Below, piece after piece: positions 16,191 through 24,614 of a stretch of DNA of 64,000 nucleotides. A model generated the notes under the pieces. That model saw only the letters and a list, made by a program, of their open reading frames with translations. It had not been told where the DNA came from and searched no databases. The position numbers and the translations under genes are program-made. Position 1 is the first letter of the stretch, and every line of letters begins with the position of its first letter. This stretch comes from Xanthobacter autotrophicus Py2 (lineage in GTDB: Bacteria; Pseudomonadota; Alphaproteobacteria; Rhizobiales; Xanthobacteraceae): NCBI GenBank assembly GCA_000017645.1, contig CP000781.1:2074001-2138000 (forward strand), read 5' to 3'.

Positions 16191-17798
16191 TCACATGCGG
16201 AACACGCCGAAGCGCGTCTCCTGCTCGGGGGCGTTGAGCGCGGCGGAGAGGGCGAGGGCCAGCACCATGCGGGTGTCGGCGGGGTCGATGACGCCATCGT
16301 CCCACAGCCGCGCGGAGGAATAATAGGGATGGCCCTGCACCTCGTACTGGGTGCGGATGGGAGCCTTGAACGCCTCTTCCTCCTCGGCCGACCAGGTGCC
16401 GCCACGGGCCTCGATGCCGTCGCGCTTCACCTGGCCGAGCACGCCGGCCGCCTGCTCGCCGCCCATCACCGAGATGCGGGCATTGGGCCACATCCACAAA
16501 AACCGCGGATCGAAGGCGCGCCCGCACATGCCGTAATTGCCGGCGCCGAAGGAATTGCCGATCACCACCGTGAACTTGGGCACGGCGGCGCACGACACGG
16601 CGGTGACGAACTTCGCCCCGTCCTTGGCGATGCCGCCCGCCTCATACTTCCGCCCCACCATGAAGCCGGTGATGTTCTGCAGGAACACGAGGGGAATATT
16701 GCGCTGGCAGCACAATTCCACGAAGTGCGCGCCCTTCAGCGCGCTCTCGGAGAACAGGATGCCGTTGTTGGCGATGATGCCCACCGGATAGCCGAAGATG
16801 CGGGCAAAGCCGGTCACCAGCGTGGGGCCATAAAGCGGCTTGAACTCGTCGAATTCGGACCCGTCCACGATGCGGGCGATGATCTGCCTCACGTCGAAGG
16901 GCTGCTTGGGGTCGGCCGAGACGATGCCGTAAATGTCCTTCGTGTCGTAGAGCGGCGCGCGGGGCTCGCGGATGTCGAGGGAATGGGCCTTGGTGGCGTT
17001 GAGATCGGCGACGATGGAGCGGGCGATGCCCAGCGCGTGGGCGTCGTTCTCCGCCATGTGGTCGGCGACGCCGGAGGTGCGGGTGTGCACGTCCGCCCCG
17101 CCCAGCTCCTCGGCGGTGACCACCTCGCCGGTGGCGGCCTTTACCAGCGGCGGGCCGCCAAGGAAGATGGTGGCCTGGTTCTTCACCATGATGGACTGGT
17201 CGGCCATGGCTGGCACATAGGCGCCGCCCGCCGTGCACGAGCCCATGACCACGGCGATCTGCGGGATGCCTTCCGCCGACATGTTGGCCTGGTTGAAGAA
17301 GATCCGGCCGAAATGCTCGCGGTCGGGAAAGACCTCGTCCTGGTTCGGCAGGTTGGCGCCGCCGGAATCCACCAGATAGATGCAGGGCAAATGGTTTTCG
17401 CGGGCGATGGCCTGGGCCCGCAGGTGCTTCTTCACGGTGATGGGATAATAGGTGCCGCCCTTCACCGTGGCGTCGTTGGCGACGATGACGCATTCGCGGC
17501 CCGAGACGCGGCCGATGCCGGTGATGATGCCGGCGGCGGGCACCTCGTCGCCATACATGCCGTGGGCGGCAAGCTGCGACAGTTCGAGGAAGGGCGAGCC
17601 GGTGTCGAGCAGGGTGCGGATGCGGTCCCGCGGCAAGAGCTTGCCGCGCTTCAGGTGTCGCTCGCGCGCCACTTCCCCGCCGCCCTCGGCGACGCGCTCC
17701 ACCGTGGTGCGCAAGTCGGCGACGGAGGCTTCCAGGGCCTGACTGTTGCGGCGGAAGGTGTCGGAGCGGCGGTCCACCGCGTCCTCAATGATCGCCAT
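16191..17798 (-). CDS. liuB: Methylcrotonyl-CoA carboxylase beta (carboxyltransferase) subunit
   Basis: Transfers carboxyl from biotin to 3-methylcrotonyl-CoA. The 535-aa length is exactly that expected for MCC beta. Carboxyltransferase motifs visible are [43 protein letters not shown] and [16 protein letters not shown]. The ATG at 17798 gives the usual MCC start; upstream in-frame codons lack a better ribosome site. It is the first gene of the liu operon; no isovaleryl-CoA dehydrogenase (liuA) is next to it, so that step must be encoded elsewhere. Confidence 0.94.
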   Translation of the reverse strand: MAIIEDAVDRRSDTFRRNSQALEASVADLRTTVERVAEGGGEVARERHLKRGKLLPRDRIRTLLDTGSPFLELSQLAAHGMYGDEVPAAGIITGIGRVSGRECVIVANDATVKGGTYYPITVKKHLRAQAIARENHLPCIYLVDSGGANLPNQDEVFPDREHFGRIFFNQANMSAEGIPQIAVVMGSCTAGGAYVPAMADQSIMVKNQATIFLGGPPLVKAATGEVVTAEELGGADVHTRTSGVADHMAENDAHALGIARSIVADLNATKAHSLDIREPRAPLYDTKDIYGIVSADPKQPFDVRQIIARIVDGSEFDEFKPLYGPTLVTGFARIFGYPVGIIANNGILFSESALKGAHFVELCCQRNIPLVFLQNITGFMVGRKYEAGGIAKDGAKFVTAVSCAAVPKFTVVIGNSFGAGNYGMCGRAFDPRFLWMWPNARISVMGGEQAAGVLGQVKRDGIEARGGTWSAEEEEAFKAPIRTQYEVQGHPYYSSARLWDDGVIDPADTRMVLALALSAALNAPEQETRFGVFRM

Positions 17799-17942
17799 GA
17801 GCGCTCTCGCCCCCGAAAAGACGGGCCGATGAAAGCGGCCCAACTGCCATTGACCGAACGGAGACTGACGCGCGCCCGTCGCCTCAATGGGCGGGCGGCA
17901 GGTGGGCGCGTCATCCTCCGGTGCCGGTCATTGCCGGCTTGG

Positions 17943-17958
17943 AAACGATCGTACGTTT
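17943..17958. promoter_or_regulatory. Candidate TetR-type operator upstream of liuB
   Basis: AAACGATCGTACGTTT has inverted arms AAACG/CGTTT and an inner perfect palindrome ACGATCGT. It is in the 203-bp gap between the TetR gene and liuB, about 145 bp before the liuB start. TetR regulators of fatty-acid or branched-chain catabolism often bind such AAACG-type palindromes; assignment to the neighbouring TetR gene is inference. Confidence 0.45.
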
Positions 17959-18001
17959 TTTTCTGGGCCGCGCAAGGGCCATGGCGGCGGGAAGGGGGCT
18001 T

Positions 18002-18706
18002 TTACGCGCGCGCCGTCTTGGGCCGGGCAACGCGGGGTTTGGCGCGCGCGCCGCTGTCGCGCGGCTGGGCGGCGGCGGCCTCAAGCGGTTTGGCGCGGGC
18101 GGCGGTTGCCGGGCCGGGCCCGGTGGCGCCGTCCACCACGAGACCGGTGTAGATGTCCACCAGTTCGTCCTGGGAGAGGCGCCCGCCGGGTCGGTACCAC
18201 ATGCAGATGCCGGTGAGCATGGAGATGATGGCGTAGGTGGCGACCTTGGGCTCACTCACCTGGAACACGCCTTCCTGCGCGCCCTGCCGCAGGATCTCCT
18301 CCAGCAGGCCCTCGTAGCGCCGGCGCAGGGCGACCACCACGGCGCGGTGCTCGTCCTCCAGGCTGCGGATCTCCATGTTGGCGATGAAGACATGGGCCAT
18401 GCGCGTCATGTGATAGCGCAGGTGAAAGGCGGAGAAGGTCTTCAGCCGCGCCAGCGGGTCGGTGATGCCCTCCAGGTCCGCCTCGGCCTTGCCGAGCAGG
18501 TCCTCCATGTGGTCGCGCACGATGTCGAACAGCAGGTTCTGCTTGTTCTCAAAATATTTGTAGAGCGAGCCGGACTGCAGCCCCACCTCGGCGGCGAGCT
18601 GGCGCAGGCTCATGGCCTCGTAGCCGTGCTTGTAGATGAGCTTGACGCCCGCCTGGCGGATGGCTTCGGCGGTACGGGCGCCGTTGGAACCGATGGTGCG
18701 CGCCAT
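18002..18706 (-). CDS. TetR/AcrR-family transcriptional regulator
   Basis: A 234-aa regulator. The N-terminal helix-turn-helix spans AEAIRQAGVKLIYKHGYEAMSLRQLAAEVGLQSGSLYKYFENKQNLLF, in which the recognition helix GLQSGSLYKYF is typical TetR. The rest is a helical ligand-binding domain of unknown specificity, ending in an Ala/Pro/Lys-rich tail. The ATG at 18706 starts close to the HTH; a GTG at 18736 would add ten residues. It lies directly upstream of liuB on the same strand, so control of leucine/isovalerate catabolism is the simplest inference. A 15-bp palindrome CGGATCGATGATCCG at 18761-18775 could be an autoregulatory site. Confidence 0.88.
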   Translation of the reverse strand: MARTIGSNGARTAEAIRQAGVKLIYKHGYEAMSLRQLAAEVGLQSGSLYKYFENKQNLLFDIVRDHMEDLLGKAEADLEGITDPLARLKTFSAFHLRYHMTRMAHVFIANMEIRSLEDEHRAVVVALRRRYEGLLEEILRQGAQEGVFQVSEPKVATYAIISMLTGICMWYRPGGRLSQDELVDIYTGLVVDGATGPGPATAARAKPLEAAAAQPRDSGARAKPRVARPKTARA

Positions 18707-18760
18707 GGCCTTCCGGAACTCTGTGCGCCCGGCCACGGGGTCGGGAGCGGGTGGGACATG

Positions 18761-18775
18761 CGGATCGATGATCCG
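18761..18775. promoter_or_regulatory. Palindrome upstream of the TetR gene
   Basis: CGGATC-GAT-GATCCG, perfect 6-bp arms, 55 bp before the TetR start codon. A possible operator, but one palindrome of this size can occur by chance. The rest of 18776-18983 contains an AT-rich stretch near 18850-18890 that may hold the TetR promoter; I could not define it. Confidence 0.3.
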
Positions 18776-18983
18776 GCCGGAGGGGCGACTTTAGTCTGAC
18801 GCGCGCCACCCCCGTTTGGCAATGGCATCCTGCGACAAGAATTGCCGCTTGACCACAATAAAAAAGAACGCTTGATTGTTTATTGAACCCGGCGAAACGA
18901 CCGGGCACGCGCCAGGCCAGCCGCATGAGCGGGGCGCAAAGAACGCAGGGAGACGACGACATGGCGACCGACAGGGCGCGATA

Positions 18984-20618
18984 TCAATCCGTGTGCATCG
19001 AGATGGCGTGGGATGCCTGTCCGCTGTAGTGGACGCAGCCGTCGGCATCCATGTGCCCGGTATCCCCGATGATGTAATAGGCGCTTCCGAACCTGAATCT
19101 GGCTTTCGTCGCGACCTCGTCCTTGCTGTAGGCGCGAAACCAGAAAAGCGGCGAGCGCCGGACGTGGATCGCCAGTATTCCTTCGGCGCCCACGCCCAGT
19201 TCTGCACCCTTGTCGTCGAGGACGACGAGGGAAAAGCCGGGCGCGACCCGGCCGACGGAAACCCGGTTCAGGGAGCGTGGATCGTGCGGGTCATGCTTCA
19301 TGCCTATGATCATCCCCGCTTCGCGGTGTCCGTACTGGTTGATCAGGGGCACGCCGAGCTTCTGCGTCACCCAGGCGATGATGTCCCGAGGCAGCGGCTC
19401 GCCGCCGACGGTCACCACGCGCAGCGCGAGCTGGTGCGAGGCCGCGCTGGGATCGCCGCGCCGCCAAGCCTTGATCTGGGAGGGGGCGGCGGTGAGGTTG
19501 GTGACACGGAATTTCGACAGGACGCGATAGCCCTGCGAGACATCGTAGGGTCCATCGCAGAACAGGATGGACGTGCCGATCAGGAGCGGGCCGACGAGAC
19601 CGTAGAAGATCCCGTATTCCCAGCCCTGATCCGTCATGTTCCAGAACACGTCCTCGTCCCGGACATCAAGCCCGAGGCGCATGTATTGCTCGATTGCGGC
19701 CAGGGCGCGGACAGGGGTGAACAGTCCGTACCTGGGTTCGACCGTTTTCGTTGAATATGTCATGAGGAAAGGGTCGTCTGCCGCATAGGTCGCGGCCTCG
19801 GCCAGCGGCTCGGCCTCGTAGATCGATGACCAGAACTGGGTGACCCGGCCTTCTATGCGGTTGATGTGGTCTCCTTCCACGAGAAAGACCGGCGTTGATG
19901 GCTTGATGTATTTGCGGGCGCGCTCCACCAGCACCCGATTTGCAACGATGGCTTTTACGTCGCTCGACTCCAGGCGGGCGTTCACCGCCGAGGCGGAATA
20001 GGTGGAGAACAGCGGCATGTAGACGGCGCCAACCCGCCAGATGGCGAGCGCGGCGATGATCAGTTCGACGCCCTTCGGCAGCATGACGGCAACGCAATCG
20101 CCTTTCCTGATGCCGATGGTCGCCAATACACGAGCAAAGCGAGATGAATAGTCGGCAAGCCTGCCAAAGCTCAGTTCCGATGTCTGGCCCGAGACGGATT
20201 CATGGATCATGGCCGGATGCGAGCGCTTGCCGGGCAGGTGCCGGTCGCACAGCAGATGAGCGAGGGGAATGGCGTCGCCACGATATTCCGGCCGTTGGTA
20301 CAGGCTCGGAACCGATGCGGCATCGCTTTCCGTCGCGGCCTCCGCCGGCATCGCGCTCGCACGGCGGCCGAGGCTCAGGCAGAAGGCGCCGAGGGTGTAG
20401 AGGCGGGACGCCGGGTCATAGGCGAGCAGGCCCTCGTGAACCAGCGTCGCCGCCAGGCGGTGGGTCGTGGGCTTCGACAGGCCGGTGTGCGCCATGAGGT
20501 CGGCAAGCCGCGCGCCATGGGTCGGCGCGTCGACCACCGCCCGCAGAACGGCAACGGCGCGGGACAAGCTTTGAGCCCCCTTGGGGGAGGTAGAGTCTGG
20601 ATCCAAAGGCGCAGTCAT
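18984..20618 (-). CDS. IclR-type HTH domain fused to a truncated, degenerate acyl-CoA synthetase (AMP-binding) domain
   Basis: A 544-aa hybrid. Residues about 15-85 form an IclR N-terminal winged helix (SLSRAVAVLRAVVD, then ADLMAHTGLSKPTTHRLAATL and YDPASRLYTLG). Residues about 105-544 are an ANL-family adenylation fold: FSTYSASAVNARLESSDVKA, NMTDQGWEYGIFYG, AAPSQIKAW, VVTVGGEPLP, NQYGHREAG (A5-like) and IIGDTGHMDADG (A7-like). The ATP-binding P-loop, normally TSGTTGxPK, reads TYSTKTVEP, and the protein stops at the hinge, lacking the C-terminal lid with the catalytic lysine. The usual IclR effector domain is absent. It is probably a ligand-sensing regulator with a dead synthetase domain, but this is inference. 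It is divergent from the ABC/CoA-ligase operon and its start codon abuts a palindromic operator. Confidence 0.85.
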   Translation of the reverse strand: MTAPLDPDSTSPKGAQSLSRAVAVLRAVVDAPTHGARLADLMAHTGLSKPTTHRLAATLVHEGLLAYDPASRLYTLGAFCLSLGRRASAMPAEAATESDAASVPSLYQRPEYRGDAIPLAHLLCDRHLPGKRSHPAMIHESVSGQTSELSFGRLADYSSRFARVLATIGIRKGDCVAVMLPKGVELIIAALAIWRVGAVYMPLFSTYSASAVNARLESSDVKAIVANRVLVERARKYIKPSTPVFLVEGDHINRIEGRVTQFWSSIYEAEPLAEAATYAADDPFLMTYSTKTVEPRYGLFTPVRALAAIEQYMRLGLDVRDEDVFWNMTDQGWEYGIFYGLVGPLLIGTSILFCDGPYDVSQGYRVLSKFRVTNLTAAPSQIKAWRRGDPSAASHQLALRVVTVGGEPLPRDIIAWVTQKLGVPLINQYGHREAGMIIGMKHDPHDPRSLNRVSVGRVAPGFSLVVLDDKGAELGVGAEGILAIHVRRSPLFWFRAYSKDEVATKARFRFGSAYYIIGDTGHMDADGCVHYSGQASHAISMHTD

Positions 20619-20635
20619 GTCTCACAATGTGAGAC
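20619..20635. promoter_or_regulatory. Operator O1, perfect 17-bp palindrome
   Basis: GTCTCACA-A-TGTGAGAC, perfect 8-bp arms. It directly touches the ATG (20618) of the IclR/synthetase hybrid gene, leaving no clear Shine-Dalgarno sequence, so binding would block that gene's expression. Shares the consensus GTCTCAYANTRTGAGAC with O2 at 20724. Confidence 0.88.
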
Positions 20636-20681
20636 TAACAGGGGGAGTTGGCAATATTTTTTGGAAGTTGTCCGGATGCTC

Positions 20682-20710
20682 TTGAAACATCTGAGATGAC
20701 GCTAGATAAT
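20682..20710 (+). promoter_or_regulatory. Candidate sigma-70 promoter of the ABC/CoA-ligase operon
   Basis: TTGAAA (20682-20687), 17-bp spacer, GATAAT (20705-20710). Transcription would start near 20717, 7 bp before operator O2. The match is good for both boxes, but no transcript data are available. Confidence 0.6.
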
Positions 20711-20723
20711 GATGATCAATATC

Positions 20724-20740
20724 GTCTCATAATATGAGAC
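20724..20740. promoter_or_regulatory. Operator O2, perfect 17-bp palindrome
   Basis: GTCTCATA-A-TATGAGAC, perfect 8-bp arms, just downstream of the predicted start of the ABC operon transcript. Its centre (20732) is 105 bp from the centre of O1 (20627), close to ten helical turns, which would place bound proteins on the same DNA face and allow looping over the promoter. Confidence 0.88.
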
Positions 20741-20786
20741 ATGGCTCAGAGAAGCCGCCCCGTGTACGGGAATGAGGGAGGGGAAT

Positions 20787-21629
20787 ATGGCGCTACCCGC
20801 AGCTTCGGCTGGGGCTGATCCGGGCACGGCTGCCCTCTTGAGCATCGAGGCGATCTCGCTCCGGTTCGGCGGCCTCAAGGCGCTGAGCGATGTGAGCTTC
20901 CATGTGCGCAATGGCGAGCTGTTCTCCATCATCGGGCCGAACGGCGCCGGCAAGACCTCCATGCTCAACTGCATCTCCGGGCGCTATACGCCGAGCGAGG
21001 GGCGGGTGGTGTTCGACGGCCAGGATGTGACCCGGCTGAAGCCCAACCGTCGCGCCGCCATCGGCATCGGCCGCACCTTCCAGAACCTGGCCCTGTTCAG
21101 CCACATGAGCGTGCTCGACAACATCATGGTCGGCCGCCATCACTTGTTAAAGAACAACTTCCTTACCGGTGCGCTCTACTGGATCGGCGGCGCACAGAAG
21201 GAAGAGCTGGAGCATCGCCGCAAGGTGGAGGAGGTGATCGACTTCCTCGACATCCAGCACGTGCGCAAGGCTGCCGCCGGCACCCTGTCCTACGGCCTCA
21301 GGAAGCGGGTGGAGCTGGCCCGCGCGGTGGCGCTGGAGCCCAAGCTCATCCTGCTCGACGAGCCCATGGCGGGCATGAACCTGGAAGAGAAGGAGGACAT
21401 GGCCCGCTACATCGTCGATCTCAACGAGGAGTGGGGCATGACCATCATCATGATCGAGCACGACATGGGGGTGGTGATGGACATTTCCCACCGCGTCATG
21501 GTGCTGGATTTCGGCCGCAAACTGGTGGAGGGCGAGCCTGCCGAGGTGCTGGCCGATCCCCATGTGCGCAAGGCCTATCTGGGCGAGGACGATCTCGATG
21601 AAGCGGCCCCCGCCGCCATGACCGCGTGA
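20787..21629 (+). CDS. Branched-chain-amino-acid-type ABC transporter ATPase (LivG-like)
   Basis: One of two ATPases of a Liv-type importer. The 280-aa protein has Walker A GPNGAGKTS, the signature LSYGLRKRVELARAV, Walker B LILLDEPMAG and the LivG-type phrase MNLEEKEDMARYI, with the H-loop IMIEHDMGVV. The ATG at 20787 follows GAGGGAGGGGAAT, a strong ribosome site. It is the first gene of a long plus-strand operon and ends 8 bp before an acyl-CoA ligase gene. Liv-type transporters in such CoA-ligase clusters usually import carboxylic or aromatic acids rather than amino acids, which is inference here. Confidence 0.93.
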   Translation: MALPAASAGADPGTAALLSIEAISLRFGGLKALSDVSFHVRNGELFSIIGPNGAGKTSMLNCISGRYTPSEGRVVFDGQDVTRLKPNRRAAIGIGRTFQNLALFSHMSVLDNIMVGRHHLLKNNFLTGALYWIGGAQKEELEHRRKVEEVIDFLDIQHVRKAAAGTLSYGLRKRVELARAVALEPKLILLDEPMAGMNLEEKEDMARYIVDLNEEWGMTIIMIEHDMGVVMDISHRVMVLDFGRKLVEGEPAEVLADPHVRKAYLGEDDLDEAAPAAMTA

Positions 21630-21637
21630 GGTCCGCC

Positions 21638-23590
21638 ATGGCCGAAATCACCGCGACCTATCCGGACATCACCGTCCACGACACCATGCCGAAGCTGCTG
21701 GCGCTCAACGCCCGCACCCATCCCAACGACACCTGGCTGCGCGAGAAGGACCTCGGCATCTGGATTTCCTACACCTGGGCGCAGGTGGCCGAACGGGTGC
21801 GCAACATCACCCTCGGCTTCACCACGCTGGGCGTCGCCCGCGGCGACGTGGTGGGCCTGCTCGGCGACAACCGCCCCGAATGGCTGATGGGGGAGATCGC
21901 CACCCATGCGCTGGGCGGCATGAGCCTTGGCATCTATCGCGATGCGCTGGCCGACGAGGTGGCCTATCTCGTCACCTACGCGGACGTGGCGGTGGTGTTC
22001 GCCGAGGACGAGGAGCAGGTGGACAAGCTGCTCTCCCTCGATGAAAAGATCCCCACCGTCCGCCACATCGTCTATGCCGACCCGCGCGGCATCCGCAAAT
22101 ACGACGACCCGCGCCTCATCTCCCTGAAGGAGCTGGAAGCGCGCGGCGCGGTGGAGGCGGCGCGCGATTCCGGGGCCTATGACCGGCTGGTGGCCCAGGG
22201 CAAGGCCGAGGACGTGGCCATCCTGTGCACCACCTCGGGCACCACCTCCCACCCCAAGCTCGCCATGCTCACCGGCGGCGCGCTGCTGCGCCACTGCCGC
22301 GCCTATCTGGAGATGGACCCGCGCACCAGCGCCGACGAATATGTCAGCGTGCTGCAGATGCCGTGGATCATGGAACAGATCTACGCCTTCGGTCAGGCGC
22401 TCATCTCCCGCATGAAGGTGAACTTCGTGGAGGAGCAGGAAACGCTCATGGCCGACATGCGCGAGATCGGCCCCTCCTTCGTGCTGTTCGCCCCGCGCGT
22501 ATGGGAGCAGATCGCCGCCGACGTGCGCTCGCGCATGATGGATTCCTCGGCGCTCAAGCGCGGCATGTTCGAGCTGGGCATGAAGCTCGGGCTTAAGGCC
22601 CTGGAGCAGGGCCGCCGCTCGCCGCTCGCGGACTTCATCCTGTTCCGGGCGCTGCGCGACCGGCTCGGTTTTTCGCACCTGAAATCCGCCGCCACCGGCG
22701 GGGCGGCGCTGGGGCCGGACACCTTCCGCTTCTTCCTCGCGCTGGGCGTGCCCATGCGCCAGCTCTATGGCCAGACCGAGCTGCTCGGCGCCTACACGCT
22801 GCACAAGGCGCAGGACGTGGATTTCGATACCGTGGGCGTGCCCTTCGACGGCGTCGAGATCCGCATCGACGATCCCGACCCCAACGGCCTTGGCGAGGTG
22901 GTGACGCGTCACGGCAATGCCTTCACCGGCTATTTCCGCAATGACGAGGAAACCGCGAAATCCTTCGTGGACGGCGGCTGGATGCGCACCGGCGATGCCG
23001 GCTTCTTCAACGATCGCGGCCACCTTGTGGTCATCGACCGCATCCGCGACATGGCGCGGACCGAGCACGGCGATCGCTTCTCGCCGCAATACATCGAGAA
23101 CAAGCTGAAATTCTCGCCCTATGTGGCCGAGGCGGTGGTGCTGGGCGACGGGCGCGACAGCCTCGCCGCGCTCATCTGCATCCGCTTCTCCATCGTCTCC
23201 AAATGGGCGGAGAAGAACCGCATTTCCTTCACCACCTATACGGACCTGTCGGCCCGGCCCGAAGTCATCGCGCTGCTGCGCAAGGAAGTGGAGGCGGTGA
23301 ACCGCACCCTGCCGGAGAAGCAGCGCATCGGCCGCTTCCTGCTGCTCTACAAGGAGCTGGATGCCGACGACGGCGAACTGACGCGTACCCGCAAGGTGCG
23401 CAGGGGCGTCATCAACGAGCGCTACGGCACCATCATCGACGCCATGTATGCGGGCGAGAAGGTGATCGACGTGGACACCACCATCACCTTCCAGGACGGC
23501 ACCCGCCAGCGCATCAAGACCACACTGGACGTGATCGACCTCGGCGCACCCCCGCGCCGGGACGACGATACAAGGCGGAGGGCGGCGTGA
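21638..23590 (+). CDS. Long-chain-type acyl-CoA synthetase (AMP-forming)
   Basis: Activates a carboxylic acid to its CoA thioester via an acyl-adenylate. The 650-aa protein has an intact ATP-binding P-loop LCTTSGTTSHPKLAML near residue 200, the A5-like motif QLYGQTELLGAY, and A7/A8 motifs WMRTGDAGFFNDRGH and VIDRIRDMA. It resembles the ACSL/FadD15 group by length and by the segment between P-loop and A5. The ATG at 21638 has GAGG 6 nt upstream; an overlapping GTG at 21626 is a weaker option. It lies between the two halves of the ABC transporter operon, suggesting capture of the imported acid as CoA ester. Confidence 0.9.
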   Translation: MAEITATYPDITVHDTMPKLLALNARTHPNDTWLREKDLGIWISYTWAQVAERVRNITLGFTTLGVARGDVVGLLGDNRPEWLMGEIATHALGGMSLGIYRDALADEVAYLVTYADVAVVFAEDEEQVDKLLSLDEKIPTVRHIVYADPRGIRKYDDPRLISLKELEARGAVEAARDSGAYDRLVAQGKAEDVAILCTTSGTTSHPKLAMLTGGALLRHCRAYLEMDPRTSADEYVSVLQMPWIMEQIYAFGQALISRMKVNFVEEQETLMADMREIGPSFVLFAPRVWEQIAADVRSRMMDSSALKRGMFELGMKLGLKALEQGRRSPLADFILFRALRDRLGFSHLKSAATGGAALGPDTFRFFLALGVPMRQLYGQTELLGAYTLHKAQDVDFDTVGVPFDGVEIRIDDPDPNGLGEVVTRHGNAFTGYFRNDEETAKSFVDGGWMRTGDAGFFNDRGHLVVIDRIRDMARTEHGDRFSPQYIENKLKFSPYVAEAVVLGDGRDSLAALICIRFSIVSKWAEKNRISFTTYTDLSARPEVIALLRKEVEAVNRTLPEKQRIGRFLLLYKELDADDGELTRTRKVRRGVINERYGTIIDAMYAGEKVIDVDTTITFQDGTRQRIKTTLDVIDLGAPPRRDDDTRRRAA

Positions 23591-23660
23591 TGGGGCTGAG
23601 CGCTCAAACCAAGGCTGCGCCTGCCCGGATCACGGCCGCCGGCATCTGTTTTCACCATCC

Positions 23661-23700
23661 CTTCCCCCTCCCAACCCTCCCCCGCAAGCGGGAGAGGGCC
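23661..23700. repeat. Dispersed GC-rich hairpin element, copy 3
   Basis: CCCCCTCCCAACCCTCCCC followed by CGCAAGCGGGAGAGGG, a hairpin-forming element between the acyl-CoA synthetase and livH-like genes. It may attenuate or stabilise the mRNA. Same family as copies near 1486, 12339, 28138-28240 and 62664. Confidence 0.65.
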
Positions 23701-23717
23701 TTTGAAGGGAGCCTCTG

Positions 23718-24611
23718 ATGCAATCCCAGCTCCTGCTCCAGCTCATCATCAACGGGCTCATCATCGGCACGCTCTATGGCGTGGTCGGCATGTGCTTCGT
23801 GCTCATCTACAAGGCCTCGCAGGTGGTGAACTTCGCCCAGGGCGAGTTCCTGCTCATCGGCGCCTGGACCTGCTGGTGGCTGCTCACGGCGTGGAACATC
23901 CCCTTCTTCTGGGGCTTCCTCATCGCCGTGTGCTTCATGATGGTGTTCGGCATCGTGGTGCAGATGGTGGTGCTGCGCCCGCTCATCGGCGAGCCGATCA
24001 TCTCGGTGATCATGGTCACCATCGGCATGTCCATCTTCTTCCAGGCGCTGATGAAGTGGATGTTCGGCACCTTCGCCCAGCCGTTCCCGCCCATCTTCAG
24101 CGTGGACAAGGTGAACATCATGGGCCTGCAGGTGCAGACGGCCTATCTCATGTCCACCGGCGTGAGTTTGGCCATCATGGCGGGGTTCGCCTGGTTCTTT
24201 AAGTATTCGCGCCTCGGCCTTGCCATGCGCGCCACCGCCTTCTCCCAGCAGGTGGCGCAGTCGCTCGGCATCTCGGTGCGCCAGGTGTTCGCTTTGTCCT
24301 GGGGCATCTCGGCGGCGGTGTCGGCGGTGGCCGGCGTGGTGGTGGGCATCGTGAACGGGGTGTCCTCGGCGCTGTCCTACTTCGGCATCAAGGTGTTCCC
24401 GGCGGTGATCCTCGGCGGCCTCGACAGCGTGTTCGGGGCGGTGGTGGGCGGCCTCATCATGGGCCTGCTGGAAAACCTCGCCCAGTTCTTCGACAGCCAG
24501 TACCTGAAGTGGGGCAACCTCTACGAGATCGTCCCGTTCTACGCGCTCATCATCATCCTGATGATCAAGCCCTACGGGCTGTTCGGCACCCGCGACATCG
24601 AGAGGGTCTGA
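23718..24611 (+). CDS. Liv-type ABC transporter permease (LivH-like)
   Basis: Inner-membrane permease of 297 aa with about eight hydrophobic helices. The N-terminal NGLIIGTLYGVVGMCFVLIY and NFAQGEFLLIGAW are hallmarks of LivH-family permeases, as are ATAFSQQVAQSLGI and GVVVGIVNGVSS. It is followed after 3 bp by the second permease, so the two are surely co-translated. Its partners are the ATPases at 20787 and 27275 and the binding protein at 25748. Confidence 0.94.
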   Translation: MQSQLLLQLIINGLIIGTLYGVVGMCFVLIYKASQVVNFAQGEFLLIGAWTCWWLLTAWNIPFFWGFLIAVCFMMVFGIVVQMVVLRPLIGEPIISVIMVTIGMSIFFQALMKWMFGTFAQPFPPIFSVDKVNIMGLQVQTAYLMSTGVSLAIMAGFAWFFKYSRLGLAMRATAFSQQVAQSLGISVRQVFALSWGISAAVSAVAGVVVGIVNGVSSALSYFGIKVFPAVILGGLDSVFGAVVGGLIMGLLENLAQFFDSQYLKWGNLYEIVPFYALIIILMIKPYGLFGTRDIERV

Positions 24612-24614
24612 TCC

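Noticed and set aside
18750..18983. A frameshifted lid domain downstream of the IclR/synthetase gene
   Set aside because: Translations of this stretch in other frames show no A8-A10-type motifs, so the truncation is not explained by a simple frameshift.
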